A DNA stretch of 64,000 bases, taken from positions 248,001 to 312,000 of the forward strand of contig NZ_JAKYXC010000005.1 in assembly GCF_022538185.1 (NCBI RefSeq), read 5' to 3'. The first letter of the stretch is position 1; each line of letters starts with the position of its first letter. A model generated the notes under the pieces. That model ran no database searches, had not been told where the DNA came from, and saw only the letters and a program-made list of their open reading frames with translations. This document shows positions 17,957 through 27,367 of the stretch, piece by piece. The stretch is from Microbacterium sp. CFH 31415 (lineage in GTDB: Bacteria; Actinomycetota; Actinomycetes; Actinomycetales; Microbacteriaceae). The translations under genes and the position numbers were made by a program.

Positions 17957-19231
17957 GTGAACTCACGCGCCTTCCGTCGAAGCGCCGTGGCAGTTGCCGC
18001 CTTCTCGGCCTCGGCCATCGTCCTCGCCGGCTGCGCCGGCGGCGGCGGCAGCCAGCCGTCGGCAGATTCCGACGAGCCCATCACGCTCACGATCGCCACG
18101 TTCAACGACTTCGGCTACACCGACGAGCTCCTCCAGGAGTACATGGACGAGAACCCGAACGTGACGATCGTCCACAACCGTGCCGCCGAGTCCGGCGACG
18201 CGCGCGCGAACTACTTCCAGAAGCTGGGCAAGGAAGGCCTCGCCGACATCGAGGCCGTCGAGATCGACTGGTTCGCTGAGGCGATGCAGTACTCCGACCT
18301 GCTCGCCGAGGCTCCCGACAGCGTCAAGGGCCGCTGGCTCGACTGGAAGGAAGCCGCCGCCACCGACGGCGACGGACGTCTCGTCGGCTTCGGCACCGAC
18401 ATCGGCCCGCAGGGCATCTGCTACCGCGCCGACCTGTTCGAGGCCGCCGGCCTGCCCAGCGACCGCGAGGGCGTCGCCGAGCTGTTCAACGGCGACTGGG
18501 AGAACTTCCTCGACGTCGCCGACCAGTACAAGGAAGCCACCGGCAAGCCGATGATCGACTCGGCGAACTCGGTGCTCCAGGGCATCGTCAACCAGATCGA
18601 GTACACGTACACCGAGCCCGACGGCACGGTCATCGCCACCGACAACCCCGAGATCCAGGCCGCCTACGAGCTCGTCACCGAGCGCGCGGTCCCGAACTCG
18701 GCGTACGCCGGCCAGTGGTCCGACGACTGGTTCGCCTCGATGGCCAACGGCGAGTTCGCCACGATGCTCTGCCCGGGCTGGATGCTCGGCGTCATCTCGG
18801 GCAACGCTCCCGACGTCACCGGCTGGGACATCGCCGATGTCTTCCCGAACGGCGGCGGCAACTGGGGCGGCTCGTACCTGACCGTTCCCGCCAACGGCGC
18901 CAACGTCGACGCAGCGCTCGCGCTCGCCGACTGGCTCACCGCCCCCGAGCAGCAGGTCAAGGCGTTCACCAACGCGGGCACCTTCCCCAGCCAGCTCGAG
19001 GCGTACGAGGACCCGACCCTCACCGACGCGACGAACGAGTACTTCAACGACGCTCCGACCGGTCAGATCCTCAGCGCCCGCGCCGAGGCCGTCACGGTCG
19101 CTCCCTTCAAGGACGCGAGCTACTTCAAGTACCACGACGCGCTCCAGAACGCGGTCACGCGCGTCTTCGACGGTGTCGAGGACGAGCAGACCTCGTGGGA
19201 CACCTGGGTCGCCGAGGTCGAGGCCTTCTGA
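17957..19231 (+). CDS. cebE: Sugar ABC transporter substrate-binding lipoprotein (CebE-like)
   Basis: A 424-residue family 1 extracellular solute-binding protein. The signal peptide ends in a lipobox IVLAGCAGG (cysteine about 27), followed by a Gly/Ser linker, so it is anchored on the outer face of the membrane. The body has the usual two-lobe sugar-binding pattern (PANGANVDAALALADWLTAP near the end). It is the first gene of the block with two permeases, a GH1 enzyme and a LacI regulator, which with the CebR-like operators suggests cellobiose or cello-oligosaccharides. GTG 17957 is preferred over GTG 17951 because AAAGGAG (17945-17951) is then well spaced. No ATPase gene is in the block; a shared MsiK-type ATPase is expected elsewhere. 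Confidence 0.88.
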   Translation: MNSRAFRRSAVAVAAFSASAIVLAGCAGGGGSQPSADSDEPITLTIATFNDFGYTDELLQEYMDENPNVTIVHNRAAESGDARANYFQKLGKEGLADIEAVEIDWFAEAMQYSDLLAEAPDSVKGRWLDWKEAAATDGDGRLVGFGTDIGPQGICYRADLFEAAGLPSDREGVAELFNGDWENFLDVADQYKEATGKPMIDSANSVLQGIVNQIEYTYTEPDGTVIATDNPEIQAAYELVTERAVPNSAYAGQWSDDWFASMANGEFATMLCPGWMLGVISGNAPDVTGWDIADVFPNGGGNWGGSYLTVPANGANVDAALALADWLTAPEQQVKAFTNAGTFPSQLEAYEDPTLTDATNEYFNDAPTGQILSARAEAVTVAPFKDASYFKYHDALQNAVTRVFDGVEDEQTSWDTWVAEVEAF

Positions 19232-19281
19232 TAGGCGTCGTCTAGCCACCACGGCTGCTCGCCCGGCCGTGGCCTGACCGA

Positions 19282-19327
19282 AGGAGGAGTGTGCGCGGGT
19301 CTCACCCGGCCCGCGCGCACTCCTCCT
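19282..19327 (+). other. Long intercistronic stem-loop between cebE and cebF
   Basis: Arms at 19282-19299 (beginning AGGAGGAGTGTG) and 19310-19327 (ending CACTCCTCCT) pair over 18 bp with a single mismatch around a 10-nt loop. A smaller hairpin (CCACGGC/GCCGTGG) lies before it at about 19248-19272. Such structures after binding-protein genes commonly protect or terminate the upstream message, so that the binding protein is made in excess over the permeases. Confidence 0.65.
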
Positions 19328-19369
19328 GCACCGCCCGCCTCTTCCCCGAACAACGAATCGGAGCCTCCG

Positions 19370-20392
19370 GTGACCTCGACCGCAACCCGCCCCACGGCAT
19401 CCGGGCCGGCCGACCGGCCGACTCCCGTACGCCAGCCGCGCGTGATCTCCTTCTCCCACCGCCTCAGCCGCTGGGACCTCAAGCTCTCGCCGTACCTCTA
19501 CATCTCGCCGTTCTTCATCGTCTTCGCGATCGTCGGCCTGTTCCCGATCGCCTACACCGCGGTGATCTCGTTCCAGAACTGGGACCTGGTGCGCAACTCC
19601 GGGGAGTTCGTCGGGTTCGACCAGTACATCTGGATCCTGCAGAACCCGCAGTTCTGGACGGCGCTGCGCAACACCTTCAGCATCTTCCTGCTGTCGACGG
19701 TGCCGCAGCTCATCCTCGCGATCTTCATCGCCGCGATGCTCGACCGCAACATCCGCGCCAAGACGTTCTGGCGCATGGGCGTGCTGCTGCCCTATGTGAT
19801 GGCGCCGGTCGCCGTCGCGCTGATCTTCAGCAACATGTTCGGCGACAACCACGGCCTGGTGAACAACATCCTCACCGACCTCGGGATCCAGCCGATCCCG
19901 TGGCACAAGGACCCGTTCTGGAGTCACATCGCCATCGCCACGATGGTCAACTTCCGGTGGACCGGTTACAACGCGCTGATCCTCCTCGCCGCGATGCAGG
20001 CCATTCCGCGCGACTACTACGAAGCGGCGACCGTCGACGGCGCCGGCGCGTTCCGCCAGTTCGTCTCGATCACGGTGCCCTCGCTGCGCCCGACGCTGAT
20101 CTTCGTGATCATCACGTCGACGATCGGCGGTCTGCAGATCTTCGACGAGCCGCGCATGTACGACAACACCGGTGAAGGCGGGGCGGCGCAGCAGTGGCTG
20201 ACGATCACCCTGTTCCTCTACAACATCGGCTGGCGCGAGTGGAACTTCGGGCGGGCGGCGGCGCTCGCGTGGATCCTGTTCCTCATCATCCTCGTGATCG
20301 GCCTCATCAACCTCATGGTCACCCGAAGGCTCGTCCGAGATGAGGGCGGCCGTGGCGTCGTGTCACCGCGCAAGAAGGGATTCCGCCGATGA
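19370..20392 (+). CDS. cebF: Sugar ABC transporter permease (CebF-like)
   Basis: This 340-residue permease has six predicted membrane helices (first at about 43-65). The EAA loop that docks the ATPase is visible in YYEAATVDGAGAFRQFVSITVPSL. An N-terminal proline/threonine-rich tail of about 35 residues is cytosolic. GTG 19370 is chosen because CGGAG lies 6-7 nt upstream; the earlier GTG 19289 would lie inside the intercistronic hairpin. The stop overlaps the next permease start by 4 nt (ATGA). Confidence 0.88.
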   Translation: MTSTATRPTASGPADRPTPVRQPRVISFSHRLSRWDLKLSPYLYISPFFIVFAIVGLFPIAYTAVISFQNWDLVRNSGEFVGFDQYIWILQNPQFWTALRNTFSIFLLSTVPQLILAIFIAAMLDRNIRAKTFWRMGVLLPYVMAPVAVALIFSNMFGDNHGLVNNILTDLGIQPIPWHKDPFWSHIAIATMVNFRWTGYNALILLAAMQAIPRDYYEAATVDGAGAFRQFVSITVPSLRPTLIFVIITSTIGGLQIFDEPRMYDNTGEGGAAQQWLTITLFLYNIGWREWNFGRAAALAWILFLIILVIGLINLMVTRRLVRDEGGRGVVSPRKKGFRR

Positions 20393-21306
20393 GCATCAGC
20401 ACTCCTCCGCCGCTCGCGACCATCGAAGAGGGCATCCCGCGCGAAGCCGCGCGTCGTCGCAACAACCGCACGACCAAGATCCGCGGCTACCGGCCGGGGT
20501 TCTGGGTCTACGCCGGCCTCGGCATCGTGATCCTGTCGGCGGTGTTCCCCTACTACTGGTCGTTCCTGATCGGCTCGGGCGACTCGTCGACGATCAACGA
20601 CCCGAACATGTCGTGGATCCCCGGCGGCAACTTCATCGCCAACGCGACGTCGGTGATGAACGACCCGGCCGTGAACTTCTGGCCCGCCCTGTGGAACTCG
20701 ATCTACAGCTCTACCCTCATCGCCGCCGCGGTCGTCATCACCTCGACGCTCGCGGGCTGGGCGTTCGCGAAGCTGCGGTTCCCGGGCAGCAAGGCGCTCC
20801 TCGTCTTCGTGGTCGCGACCATGGCGGTGCCGATGCAGCTGGGCGTCGTGCCGCTCTACATCCTGTTCGCCGACCTCGGCTGGACCGGTCAGATCGGCGC
20901 GATCATCATCCCTGCGCTGACCAGCGCGTTCGGCGTGTTCTGGATGACGCAGTACCTGCAGCAGTCGGTCCCCGACGAGCTGATCGAGGCGGCGCGCGTC
21001 GACGGGGCCTCCATGATCCGCACGTTCTGGGTCGTCGGCGTGACAGCGGCGCGACCGGCCGCGGCGATGCTGTTCCTGTTCACGTTCGTGGGCGCCTGGA
21101 ACAACTTCTTCTGGCCGTTCATCGTGCTCGACCGGCAGAACCCGACGCTGCCCGTGGCGCTGTCGCTGCTGCAGTCGAACTACTTCGTCGACTACTCGGT
21201 CGTCCTCGCCGGGGTGCTGCTGTCGACCATCCCGCTGCTGATCCTCTTCGCCTTCGCGGGCAAGCAGCTCGTCAGCGGCATCATGGCCGGCGCCGTCAAG
21301 GGCTGA
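20389..21306 (+). CDS. cebG: Sugar ABC transporter permease (CebG-like)
   Basis: A 305-residue second permease of the MalG type, with six predicted helices and the EAA motif ELIEAARVDGASMIRTFWVV. It pairs with the upstream permease, as the 4-nt overlap (20389-20392) supports. The N-terminal 35 residues are basic and cytosolic. It is followed after 55 nt by the GH1 gene in the same direction. Confidence 0.9.
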   Translation: MSISTPPPLATIEEGIPREAARRRNNRTTKIRGYRPGFWVYAGLGIVILSAVFPYYWSFLIGSGDSSTINDPNMSWIPGGNFIANATSVMNDPAVNFWPALWNSIYSSTLIAAAVVITSTLAGWAFAKLRFPGSKALLVFVVATMAVPMQLGVVPLYILFADLGWTGQIGAIIIPALTSAFGVFWMTQYLQQSVPDELIEAARVDGASMIRTFWVVGVTAARPAAAMLFLFTFVGAWNNFFWPFIVLDRQNPTLPVALSLLQSNYFVDYSVVLAGVLLSTIPLLILFAFAGKQLVSGIMAGAVKG

Positions 21307-21361
21307 CCGGCGGCATCCCGCTTCCCTCTCTTCGGACCACTTCAGAAAGGACGCCGTCCGC

Positions 21362-22831
21362 ATGACCGCGACCACTGCGCGCGCCTTCCCGTCGAACTTC
21401 CTCTTCGGCGCGGCCACCGCCGCCTTCCAGATCGAGGGGGCCGCCCTCGAGGACGGCCGTCGCGCCTCCATCTGGGACGCCTTCTGCCGCGTGCCGGGAG
21501 CCGTCATCAACGCCGACAACGGCGACGTCGCGTGCGACCACTACCACCGCTACGCCGACGACGTCGCGCTGATGAAGTCGATGGGCCTGCAGACGTACCG
21601 CTTCTCGACGTCGTGGTCGCGCGTGCGTCCCGACGGCGGCGCGCTCAACCCGCAGGGGGTCGACTTCTACAAGCGGCTGGTCGATGAGCTGCTGGATGCC
21701 GACATCCTGCCCTGGCTGACCCTGTACCACTGGGACCTGCCGCAGGCGCTGCAGGAGAAGGGCGGCTGGGCCGACCGCGACACCGCCGACAGGTTCACCG
21801 AGTACGCACTCGACATGCATGACGCACTCGGCGACCGCGTCAACGTCTGGACGACGCTCAACGAGCCGTGGTGCTCGTCGTTCCTGAGCTACACGGCCGG
21901 TCTCCACGCGCCGGGCCACTACAGCGTCGAGGAGGGCGTGCTGGCCGCGCACCACCTGCTGCTCGGCCACGGTCAGACCGTTCGCGAGCTGCGGGCGCGC
22001 GACGCGTCGCTCAACCTCGGCCTCACGCTGAACCTGACGGTCGCCGACCCGGTCGATGAGAACGACCCCGCCGACCTCGACGCCGCGCGCCGAATCGACG
22101 GCCAGTTCAACCGCTGGTTCCTCGACCCGGTGTTCCGCGGTGCGTACCCGGCCGATGTGGTGGATGACATCCGCACGGTGGATGCCGCGGCCATCGCCGC
22201 ATGGGAGTCCGCGGTGCGCCCGGGCGACCTCGAGGCCATCTCGACGCCCATCGACACGCTGGGCGTGAACTACTACCACGGCGAGTTCGTCGGCGGACAC
22301 GCGCCCGCGGTGGCGCCGATCGGCGGCGACGCGCCGACCGACCGGCCCGGCGCTTCGCCGTTCCCGTCGCATGAGGGCATCTTCTGGCACGAGCGCGGCC
22401 TGCCGCGTACGCCGATGCATTGGGAGGTGCAGCCCGAGGGCCTCACGCGCCTGCTCGGCCGGGTGTGGGACGAGTACGCCCAGCCGGCCGGCACGGTGCT
22501 CTTCGTCACCGAGAACGGCGCCGCCTACGACGACGAGCGCGTCGTCGAGGACGGCGAGGTGCGTGTGCACGACGCCGATCGCGCCGACTTCGTCCGCTCG
22601 CACCTGGGTGCGATCCTCGATGCGGTGGAAGCCGGGGTCGATGTACGGGGATACTTCTACTGGTCGCTCCTCGACAACTTCGAGTGGGCGTGGGGGTACG
22701 AGAAGCGGTTCGGCATCGTCCGGGTCGACTACGACACCCAGCTGCGCACGGTGAAGGACAGCGGTCGCGAGTACAGCCGCATCATCGCCGCGCGCGAGCT
22801 GGAGCGAGAGACGGCGACCGTCGGGTCGTAG
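21362..22831 (+). CDS. GH1 family beta-glucosidase (BglC-like)
   Basis: A 489-residue glycoside hydrolase family 1 enzyme that should release glucose from cellobiose inside the cell. The acid/base is E168 in TTLNEPWC and the nucleophile is E384 in LFVTENGAAY. LYHWDLPQAL, YRFSTSWSR and the C-terminal YFYWSLLDNFEWAWGYEKRF are family hallmarks. No signal peptide is present. ATG 21362 has AGAAAGGA upstream at a slightly long spacing. Its place between the permeases and the LacI gene matches the ceb clusters of streptomycetes. Confidence 0.93.
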   Translation: MTATTARAFPSNFLFGAATAAFQIEGAALEDGRRASIWDAFCRVPGAVINADNGDVACDHYHRYADDVALMKSMGLQTYRFSTSWSRVRPDGGALNPQGVDFYKRLVDELLDADILPWLTLYHWDLPQALQEKGGWADRDTADRFTEYALDMHDALGDRVNVWTTLNEPWCSSFLSYTAGLHAPGHYSVEEGVLAAHHLLLGHGQTVRELRARDASLNLGLTLNLTVADPVDENDPADLDAARRIDGQFNRWFLDPVFRGAYPADVVDDIRTVDAAAIAAWESAVRPGDLEAISTPIDTLGVNYYHGEFVGGHAPAVAPIGGDAPTDRPGASPFPSHEGIFWHERGLPRTPMHWEVQPEGLTRLLGRVWDEYAQPAGTVLFVTENGAAYDDERVVEDGEVRVHDADRADFVRSHLGAILDAVEAGVDVRGYFYWSLLDNFEWAWGYEKRFGIVRVDYDTQLRTVKDSGREYSRIIAARELERETATVGS

Positions 22832-22856
22832 CATCCCGGAAGGAAAGGCAGACGGC

Positions 22857-23870
22857 ATGACGACGGACGCGATGCGCGGATCGGTGACGATCGAGGAGGT
22901 CGCCGCGGCTGCGGGTGTCTCCCGATCGACGGTCTCGCGGGTCGTGAACGGCTCGACGGCCGTGAGCCCCGAGGCGCTCGAGGCGGTCAAGCGCGCGATC
23001 TCGGACCTCAACTACGTGCCCAACCGCGCCGCCCGCTCGCTCGCGAGTCGGCAGACGCACGCGATCGCGCTGGTCGTTCCCGAAGACACCACGCGCTTCT
23101 TCGGAGACCCCTTCTTCGCGGCGATCGTGTCGGGCATCAACGCGCGGCTGAGCCGGTCGGACTACGTGCTGAACCTGTTCATCGCGAACGACGACCCGGG
23201 CGACAAGACCACGAGCTACGTGCGCAGCGGCGCGGTCGACGGCGCGATCATCGTGTCGCACCACACGAGCGACAGCTTCATCGACCGCATCGCCTCGGCC
23301 GTGCCGGTCGTGTACGGCGGTCGGCCCGTGCGCGAGCGCGAGCGCGACTACTACGTCGACGTCGACAACGTCCGCGGTGGACACGACGCGACGACCTACC
23401 TGATCGAGCGCGGACACCGGAACATCGCCACGATCACCGGACCTCTGACGATGCCCGCCGGCGTCGACCGCCTGCAGGGCTACCGCGACGCGCTCCGGGC
23501 ATGGGATCTGCCCGAGGGCGAGGTCGTCGACGGCAACTTCACCGCCGACGGGGGCGCCGACGCGATGCGCACGATCCTCGCTGCCGGCGAGCGTCCCGAC
23601 GCGGTCTTCATCGCGAGCGACCTCATGGCCCGCGGCGCCCTCACGGTGCTGGCCTCGGCCGGACTGCGCGTGCCGGAGGACATCGCGATCATGGGCTTCG
23701 ACGACTCGCCGGTCGCCACGTCGGTGACGCCGCAGCTGACGACCATGCGCCAGCCGTCGTTCGCACAGGGTGAGCGCATGGCGACGGTGCTGCTCGACCT
23801 GCTCGCCGGCCGCCACCCGCGGCACGTGACGATCCTCGAGACCGAGCTCGTCGTCCGCGACTCCGTCTGA
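22857..23870 (+). CDS. cebR: LacI family regulator of the ceb block (CebR/BglR-like)
   Basis: A 337-residue LacI/GalR repressor. Helix-turn-helix: VTIEEVAAAAGVSRSTVSRV (residues 9-28); hinge: AARSLASRQTHAIALVVP. Effector-binding domain up to the C-terminus, with FDDSPVATSVTPQLTTMRQP. It ends the ceb block, 25 nt after the GH1 stop. The three TGGGAGCGCTCCCA-like palindromes before cebE fit regulators of this type, so cellobiose-released repression is the likely control. ATG 22857 follows GGAAAGGCA. Confidence 0.88.
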   Translation: MTTDAMRGSVTIEEVAAAAGVSRSTVSRVVNGSTAVSPEALEAVKRAISDLNYVPNRAARSLASRQTHAIALVVPEDTTRFFGDPFFAAIVSGINARLSRSDYVLNLFIANDDPGDKTTSYVRSGAVDGAIIVSHHTSDSFIDRIASAVPVVYGGRPVRERERDYYVDVDNVRGGHDATTYLIERGHRNIATITGPLTMPAGVDRLQGYRDALRAWDLPEGEVVDGNFTADGGADAMRTILAAGERPDAVFIASDLMARGALTVLASAGLRVPEDIAIMGFDDSPVATSVTPQLTTMRQPSFAQGERMATVLLDLLAGRHPRHVTILETELVVRDSV

Positions 23871-23926
23871 GCACCCGCGCCGTTCCCCGCGTCCTCCGAA
23901 CCAACCTCGAGAGGGCGGACAGGGGC

Positions 23927-24817
23927 TCAGCCGCGGCCGGGCGACGTCGCGACGAGAAGGTTCGCCCAGGGGTCGTCGAACGACAGGTCGCGGCCGTCAT
24001 CGCGCACCTGGAACCCGTGGTGCCGCAGCCGCTCGGAGAGCTCGCCCATCGCGTCGGCGTCGGGCAGCGCGATGTCGACGCGTCCGAGGCCGAGCGCGGG
24101 CATGCGGGGGCCGGCTCCGCGCGAGTTCCACACGTTCATCGCCATGTGGTGGTGGTAGCCGCCGGCGCTCACGAACAGCGCCTGGTCGCCCAGCGTCGCG
24201 GTCGCATCGAACCCGAGCGCGTCGATGTAGAAGGAGCGGGCGGTCGCGACATCCCCCACCGAGAGATGCACGTGACCGACGGATGCCGCATCCCCGGCCG
24301 TCGCGCCGAGTGCGGCCTCCTCGGTGAGGTGCTGACCGAGGAAGCCGTTCGGGTCGAGGTACAGGGTCGCCATCTCGACCTGCCCGTGCGTCCACGACCA
24401 CTCCGTGCGCGCGCGGTCCCAGTACAGCTCGATGCCGTTGCCCTCGGGGTCGGTGAAATAGAACGCCTGGCTGACGAGGTGGTCTGCCGATCCGGTGAAC
24501 GTTCCGGGCGCATGACGCGCGACCGAGTACAGCGCCGCAGCCAGGGCGGTCTGCGTCTCGAAGAGGATCGCCGTGTGGAACAGCCCCGCCGACCCGGGCG
24601 TCGCCTGCCGGAGCGACGGCTCGTGCCGGAGGATCACGATCGGGCGCCCGGCGCGGCCCAACGTGACGGTGTCGCCCTCGGCGGCGAGCACCTGCAGCGT
24701 CACGACGTCGCGGTAGTACGCCGTCATCGCGTCGAGGTCGCCGACGAGCAGCGTCACGGCGCCCATCGACGTGTCGGCGGCGAGCCGGTCGCCGTGGTCT
24801 GCGGGAAGGTCAGTCAT
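23927..24817 (-). CDS. VOC family protein, catechol 2,3-dioxygenase-like (CatE type)
   Basis: A 296-residue protein made of two vicinal-oxygen-chelate domains (about 15-130 and 170-290). The pattern GGYHHHMAMNVWNSRGAG in the second domain and DPEGNGIELYWDR at the end of the first are typical of CatE/YfiE-type extradiol dioxygenases. The metal ligands would be His in GHVHLS, His in GYHHH and a Glu. The natural substrate is unknown in most members. ATG 24817 has only a very short leader: the nearest minus-strand -10-like box, GATAGT, is 11 nt upstream. It follows uraA by 49 nt on the same strand. Confidence 0.8.
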   Translation of the reverse strand: MTDLPADHGDRLAADTSMGAVTLLVGDLDAMTAYYRDVVTLQVLAAEGDTVTLGRAGRPIVILRHEPSLRQATPGSAGLFHTAILFETQTALAAALYSVARHAPGTFTGSADHLVSQAFYFTDPEGNGIELYWDRARTEWSWTHGQVEMATLYLDPNGFLGQHLTEEAALGATAGDAASVGHVHLSVGDVATARSFYIDALGFDATATLGDQALFVSAGGYHHHMAMNVWNSRGAGPRMPALGLGRVDIALPDADAMGELSERLRHHGFQVRDDGRDLSFDDPWANLLVATSPGRG

Positions 24818-24866
24818 GTGTACCTACAACTATCCTCCGGCGCCGGTTATTCCCGAAGTGACTGCC

Positions 24867-26201
24867 TCAGCGCACCGCAGCGTTCTCGGGGTCGCCGCCG
24901 AGCGGGCCGACCGCCGGGATCGGGCCGCCGTCGTCGGCCCCGGTGCGGCGCCAGCGCGCGATCGCGTTGCCGAGGTGGTAGATCAGCAGGGCCGCCGCGG
25001 CGCCGATCACGATCGCGCCGAGCTGGAACTCGCCCCACTGCATCGTGAAGCCCGCGATCGCGATGACAAGGGAGACGGCGCCGGTGTACTGGTTGACCGG
25101 CCGCGAGAAGTCCACGCGGTTGTCGACCCAGATCTTGATGCCGATGATGCCGATGAGTCCGTAGAGCGCCGTCGTCACACCGCCGAGCACGCCCGCCGGC
25201 ACCGAGGCGATGACGGCACCGATCTTCGGCGACAGCGCGAGCAGCACGGCGACGATGCCCGCGACCCAGTAGGCGGCCGTCGAGTACACGCGGGTCGCGG
25301 CCATGACGCCGATGTTCTCGCCGTACGTCGTCGTTCCCGAGCCGCCGAAGAAGCCGGCGAGCGTGGTCGCGGCCCCGTCGGCGATGAGTGCACGGCCGGT
25401 GTGCTGGTTGACCGAGGCATCCGTCATCGTCGCCACACCGCGAACGTGACCCACGTTCTCGGCGATCAGCACGAGCACCACGGGCAGGAACATCGCGATG
25501 ACGCTCCACGTGCCCGGCGCGGCGAAGTCGGCGAGGTGGAACTCGGGCAGTCCGAACCAGGCCGCCTCGTCGGCGGCGGAGAAGTCGACCTCGCCGAAGA
25601 GCAGGGCGACCACGTAGCCCACGATCACGCCGAGGAAGATCGAGATGCGGCCGAGGAAGCCGCGGAACAGCACGCTGAACAGGATCACCGCGATGAGGGT
25701 GATGGATGCCGTCACCGGCTGCTGCTCGAAGTTGTCCCACGCGACCGGGGCGAGGTTGAACCCGATCAGTGCGACGATCGCGCCGGCGACCACCGGCGGC
25801 ATGAGCTTGTCGATCCAGCCCATGCCCGCGAACTGGACGACGAAGCCGACCGCCGCGAGGAGGATGCCGACGGCGACGATGCCGGCGAGGGCGGAGCCCA
25901 TGCCCTGCGACGCGGTCGCCGCCGTCACCGGCGCGATGAACGCGAACGACGAGCCCAGGTAGCTGGGGAGCTTGTTGCGGGTGACGACGAGGAAGAGCAG
26001 GGTGCCGATGCCCGAGAAGAAGAGGGTCGTCGAGACGGGAAAGCCCGTGATAACCGGAACGAGGAACGTCGCGCCGAACATCGCCACGACGTGCTGCGCG
26101 CCGATCGCAACGGTCGCCGGCCAGTTCAGCCGCTCGCCGGGCGCGACCACCTGGCCGGGTTCGACGGTCCGGCCGTTGCCGTGAAGGGTCCACAGAGGCA
26201 T
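24867..26201 (-). CDS. uraA: Uracil/xanthine-type nucleobase permease (NCS2 family)
   Basis: A 444-residue membrane protein of the nucleobase-ascorbate/NCS2 family, with 12-14 predicted helices. Family patterns include AMFGATFLVPVITGFP, NKLPSYLGSSFAFIAP, AENVGHVRGVA and FFGGSGTTTYGENIGVMA with the substrate-site glutamate. It should import uracil (or xanthine) with protons. ATG 26201 has AAGGAG upstream, and minus-strand TAGGGT at 26237-26242 is a likely -10 box. It sits among purine genes, next to purC on the same strand. Confidence 0.9.
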   Translation of the reverse strand: MPLWTLHGNGRTVEPGQVVAPGERLNWPATVAIGAQHVVAMFGATFLVPVITGFPVSTTLFFSGIGTLLFLVVTRNKLPSYLGSSFAFIAPVTAATASQGMGSALAGIVAVGILLAAVGFVVQFAGMGWIDKLMPPVVAGAIVALIGFNLAPVAWDNFEQQPVTASITLIAVILFSVLFRGFLGRISIFLGVIVGYVVALLFGEVDFSAADEAAWFGLPEFHLADFAAPGTWSVIAMFLPVVLVLIAENVGHVRGVATMTDASVNQHTGRALIADGAATTLAGFFGGSGTTTYGENIGVMAATRVYSTAAYWVAGIVAVLLALSPKIGAVIASVPAGVLGGVTTALYGLIGIIGIKIWVDNRVDFSRPVNQYTGAVSLVIAIAGFTMQWGEFQLGAIVIGAAAALLIYHLGNAIARWRRTGADDGGPIPAVGPLGGDPENAAVR

Positions 26202-26272
26202 GCGCGCTCCTTGCGCTCGAGGATGATGCGTCCCTCACCCTAGCGACGGTGCGGGACGACGGAGATCCGGGG

Positions 26273-27232
26273 TCAGGCGGCCGTGAGGCGCTCGAGCAGC
26301 TCGCGGTAGCGGGCCGTGGTGCGCTCGATCACGTCGGCGGGGAGCGCCGGCGGCTCGCCCTCGCGCGGCGGCGGCCAGTTCGCGGCCAGCCAGTCGCGGA
26401 CGATCTGCTTGTCGAAGCTCGCCATGCGCTCCTCGGGGGTCGTGCCCGAGGCCCAGGCCGCGGCATCCCAGTACCGCGACGAATCGCTCGTGAGCACCTC
26501 GTCGGCGAGGGTCAGCACCCCGTCGTCGTCGACACCGAACTCGAACTTCGTGTCTGCGAGGATCACACCGTGCTGCTCGGCGGTGCGCGCGGCCCGCGTG
26601 TAGATCTCGAGCGACAGGTCGCGCAGCTCGGCGGCGCGCTCCGCGCCCACGAGCTCCACGGTGCGCTCGTACGAGATGTTCTCGTCGTGCTCGCCCATCG
26701 GGGCCTTCCACGCCGGAGTGTAGATCGGCTCAGGCAGCCGATCGCCGTTGTGCAGCCCGGCCGGCAGGACGATGCCGCACACCGTGCCGTTTTCGCGGTA
26801 CTCGGCCCAGCCCGAGCCGGTGAGGTAGCCGCGCACGACGCATTCGATCGGCTGCATGTCGAGGCTCTTCACGACCATGGCGCGGCCGGTGACGGCATCC
26901 GGGATCAACGACTGCAGATCATCGGCGGTGTTCGCCTCGCCGTCCGCGCCGAGGGTCAGCACGTGGGACGATGCGAGATGATTCGGGATGCCGCGGCCGC
27001 CGTCCGCGCCCGCCAGCTGATCGAACCACCAGAGGCTGAGCGTGGTAAGCAGCACGCCCTTGTCTGGGATGCCGGGCGACAGCACGTGGTCGAACGCGCT
27101 CACGCGGTCGCTCGCGACGACGAGCATGCGCTCGGCCGTGGCGGCGTCGGACGCGTCGGCGGGGACGTAGAGGTCGCGGACCTTGCCGGAGTACACATGC
27201 CGCCAGCCGGGCAGTTCGAGAGGGCTCGTCAC
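26273..27232 (-). CDS. purC: Phosphoribosylaminoimidazole-succinocarboxamide (SAICAR) synthase
   Basis: The 319-residue PurC joins aspartate to CAIR in purine synthesis. Signatures are visible: GWRHVYSGKVRDLYV, SDRVSAFDHVLSPGIPDKG, IECVVRGYLTGSGW and LADTKFEFGVD. It is of the longer (about 300) type rather than the 240-residue form. GTG 27232 is preceded by minus-strand GATAAT (27239-27244) with 6 nt between, so the message is leaderless. Confidence 0.95.
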   Translation of the reverse strand: MTSPLELPGWRHVYSGKVRDLYVPADASDAATAERMLVVASDRVSAFDHVLSPGIPDKGVLLTTLSLWWFDQLAGADGGRGIPNHLASSHVLTLGADGEANTADDLQSLIPDAVTGRAMVVKSLDMQPIECVVRGYLTGSGWAEYRENGTVCGIVLPAGLHNGDRLPEPIYTPAWKAPMGEHDENISYERTVELVGAERAAELRDLSLEIYTRAARTAEQHGVILADTKFEFGVDDDGVLTLADEVLTSDSSRYWDAAAWASGTTPEERMASFDKQIVRDWLAANWPPPREGEPPALPADVIERTTARYRELLERLTAA

Positions 27233-27367
27233 CTGCCCATTATCCCGGGCCGCGCTCGCCGCTGAGCGTCGCGTGCGCGCGGGGCGTCGCGCGCGGAGTT
27301 CGGGGAATCGACCCGGGCGGGCGCCGAGGAGGCGTAGAGTCCCCCCCGACTCTCGACACGGAGCGAC

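Noticed and set aside
17963..19927. A 654-codon minus-strand frame opposite cebE and cebF
   Set aside because: Mirror of the real genes' codon structure. The plus strand has a lipobox, a ribosome binding site and operators.
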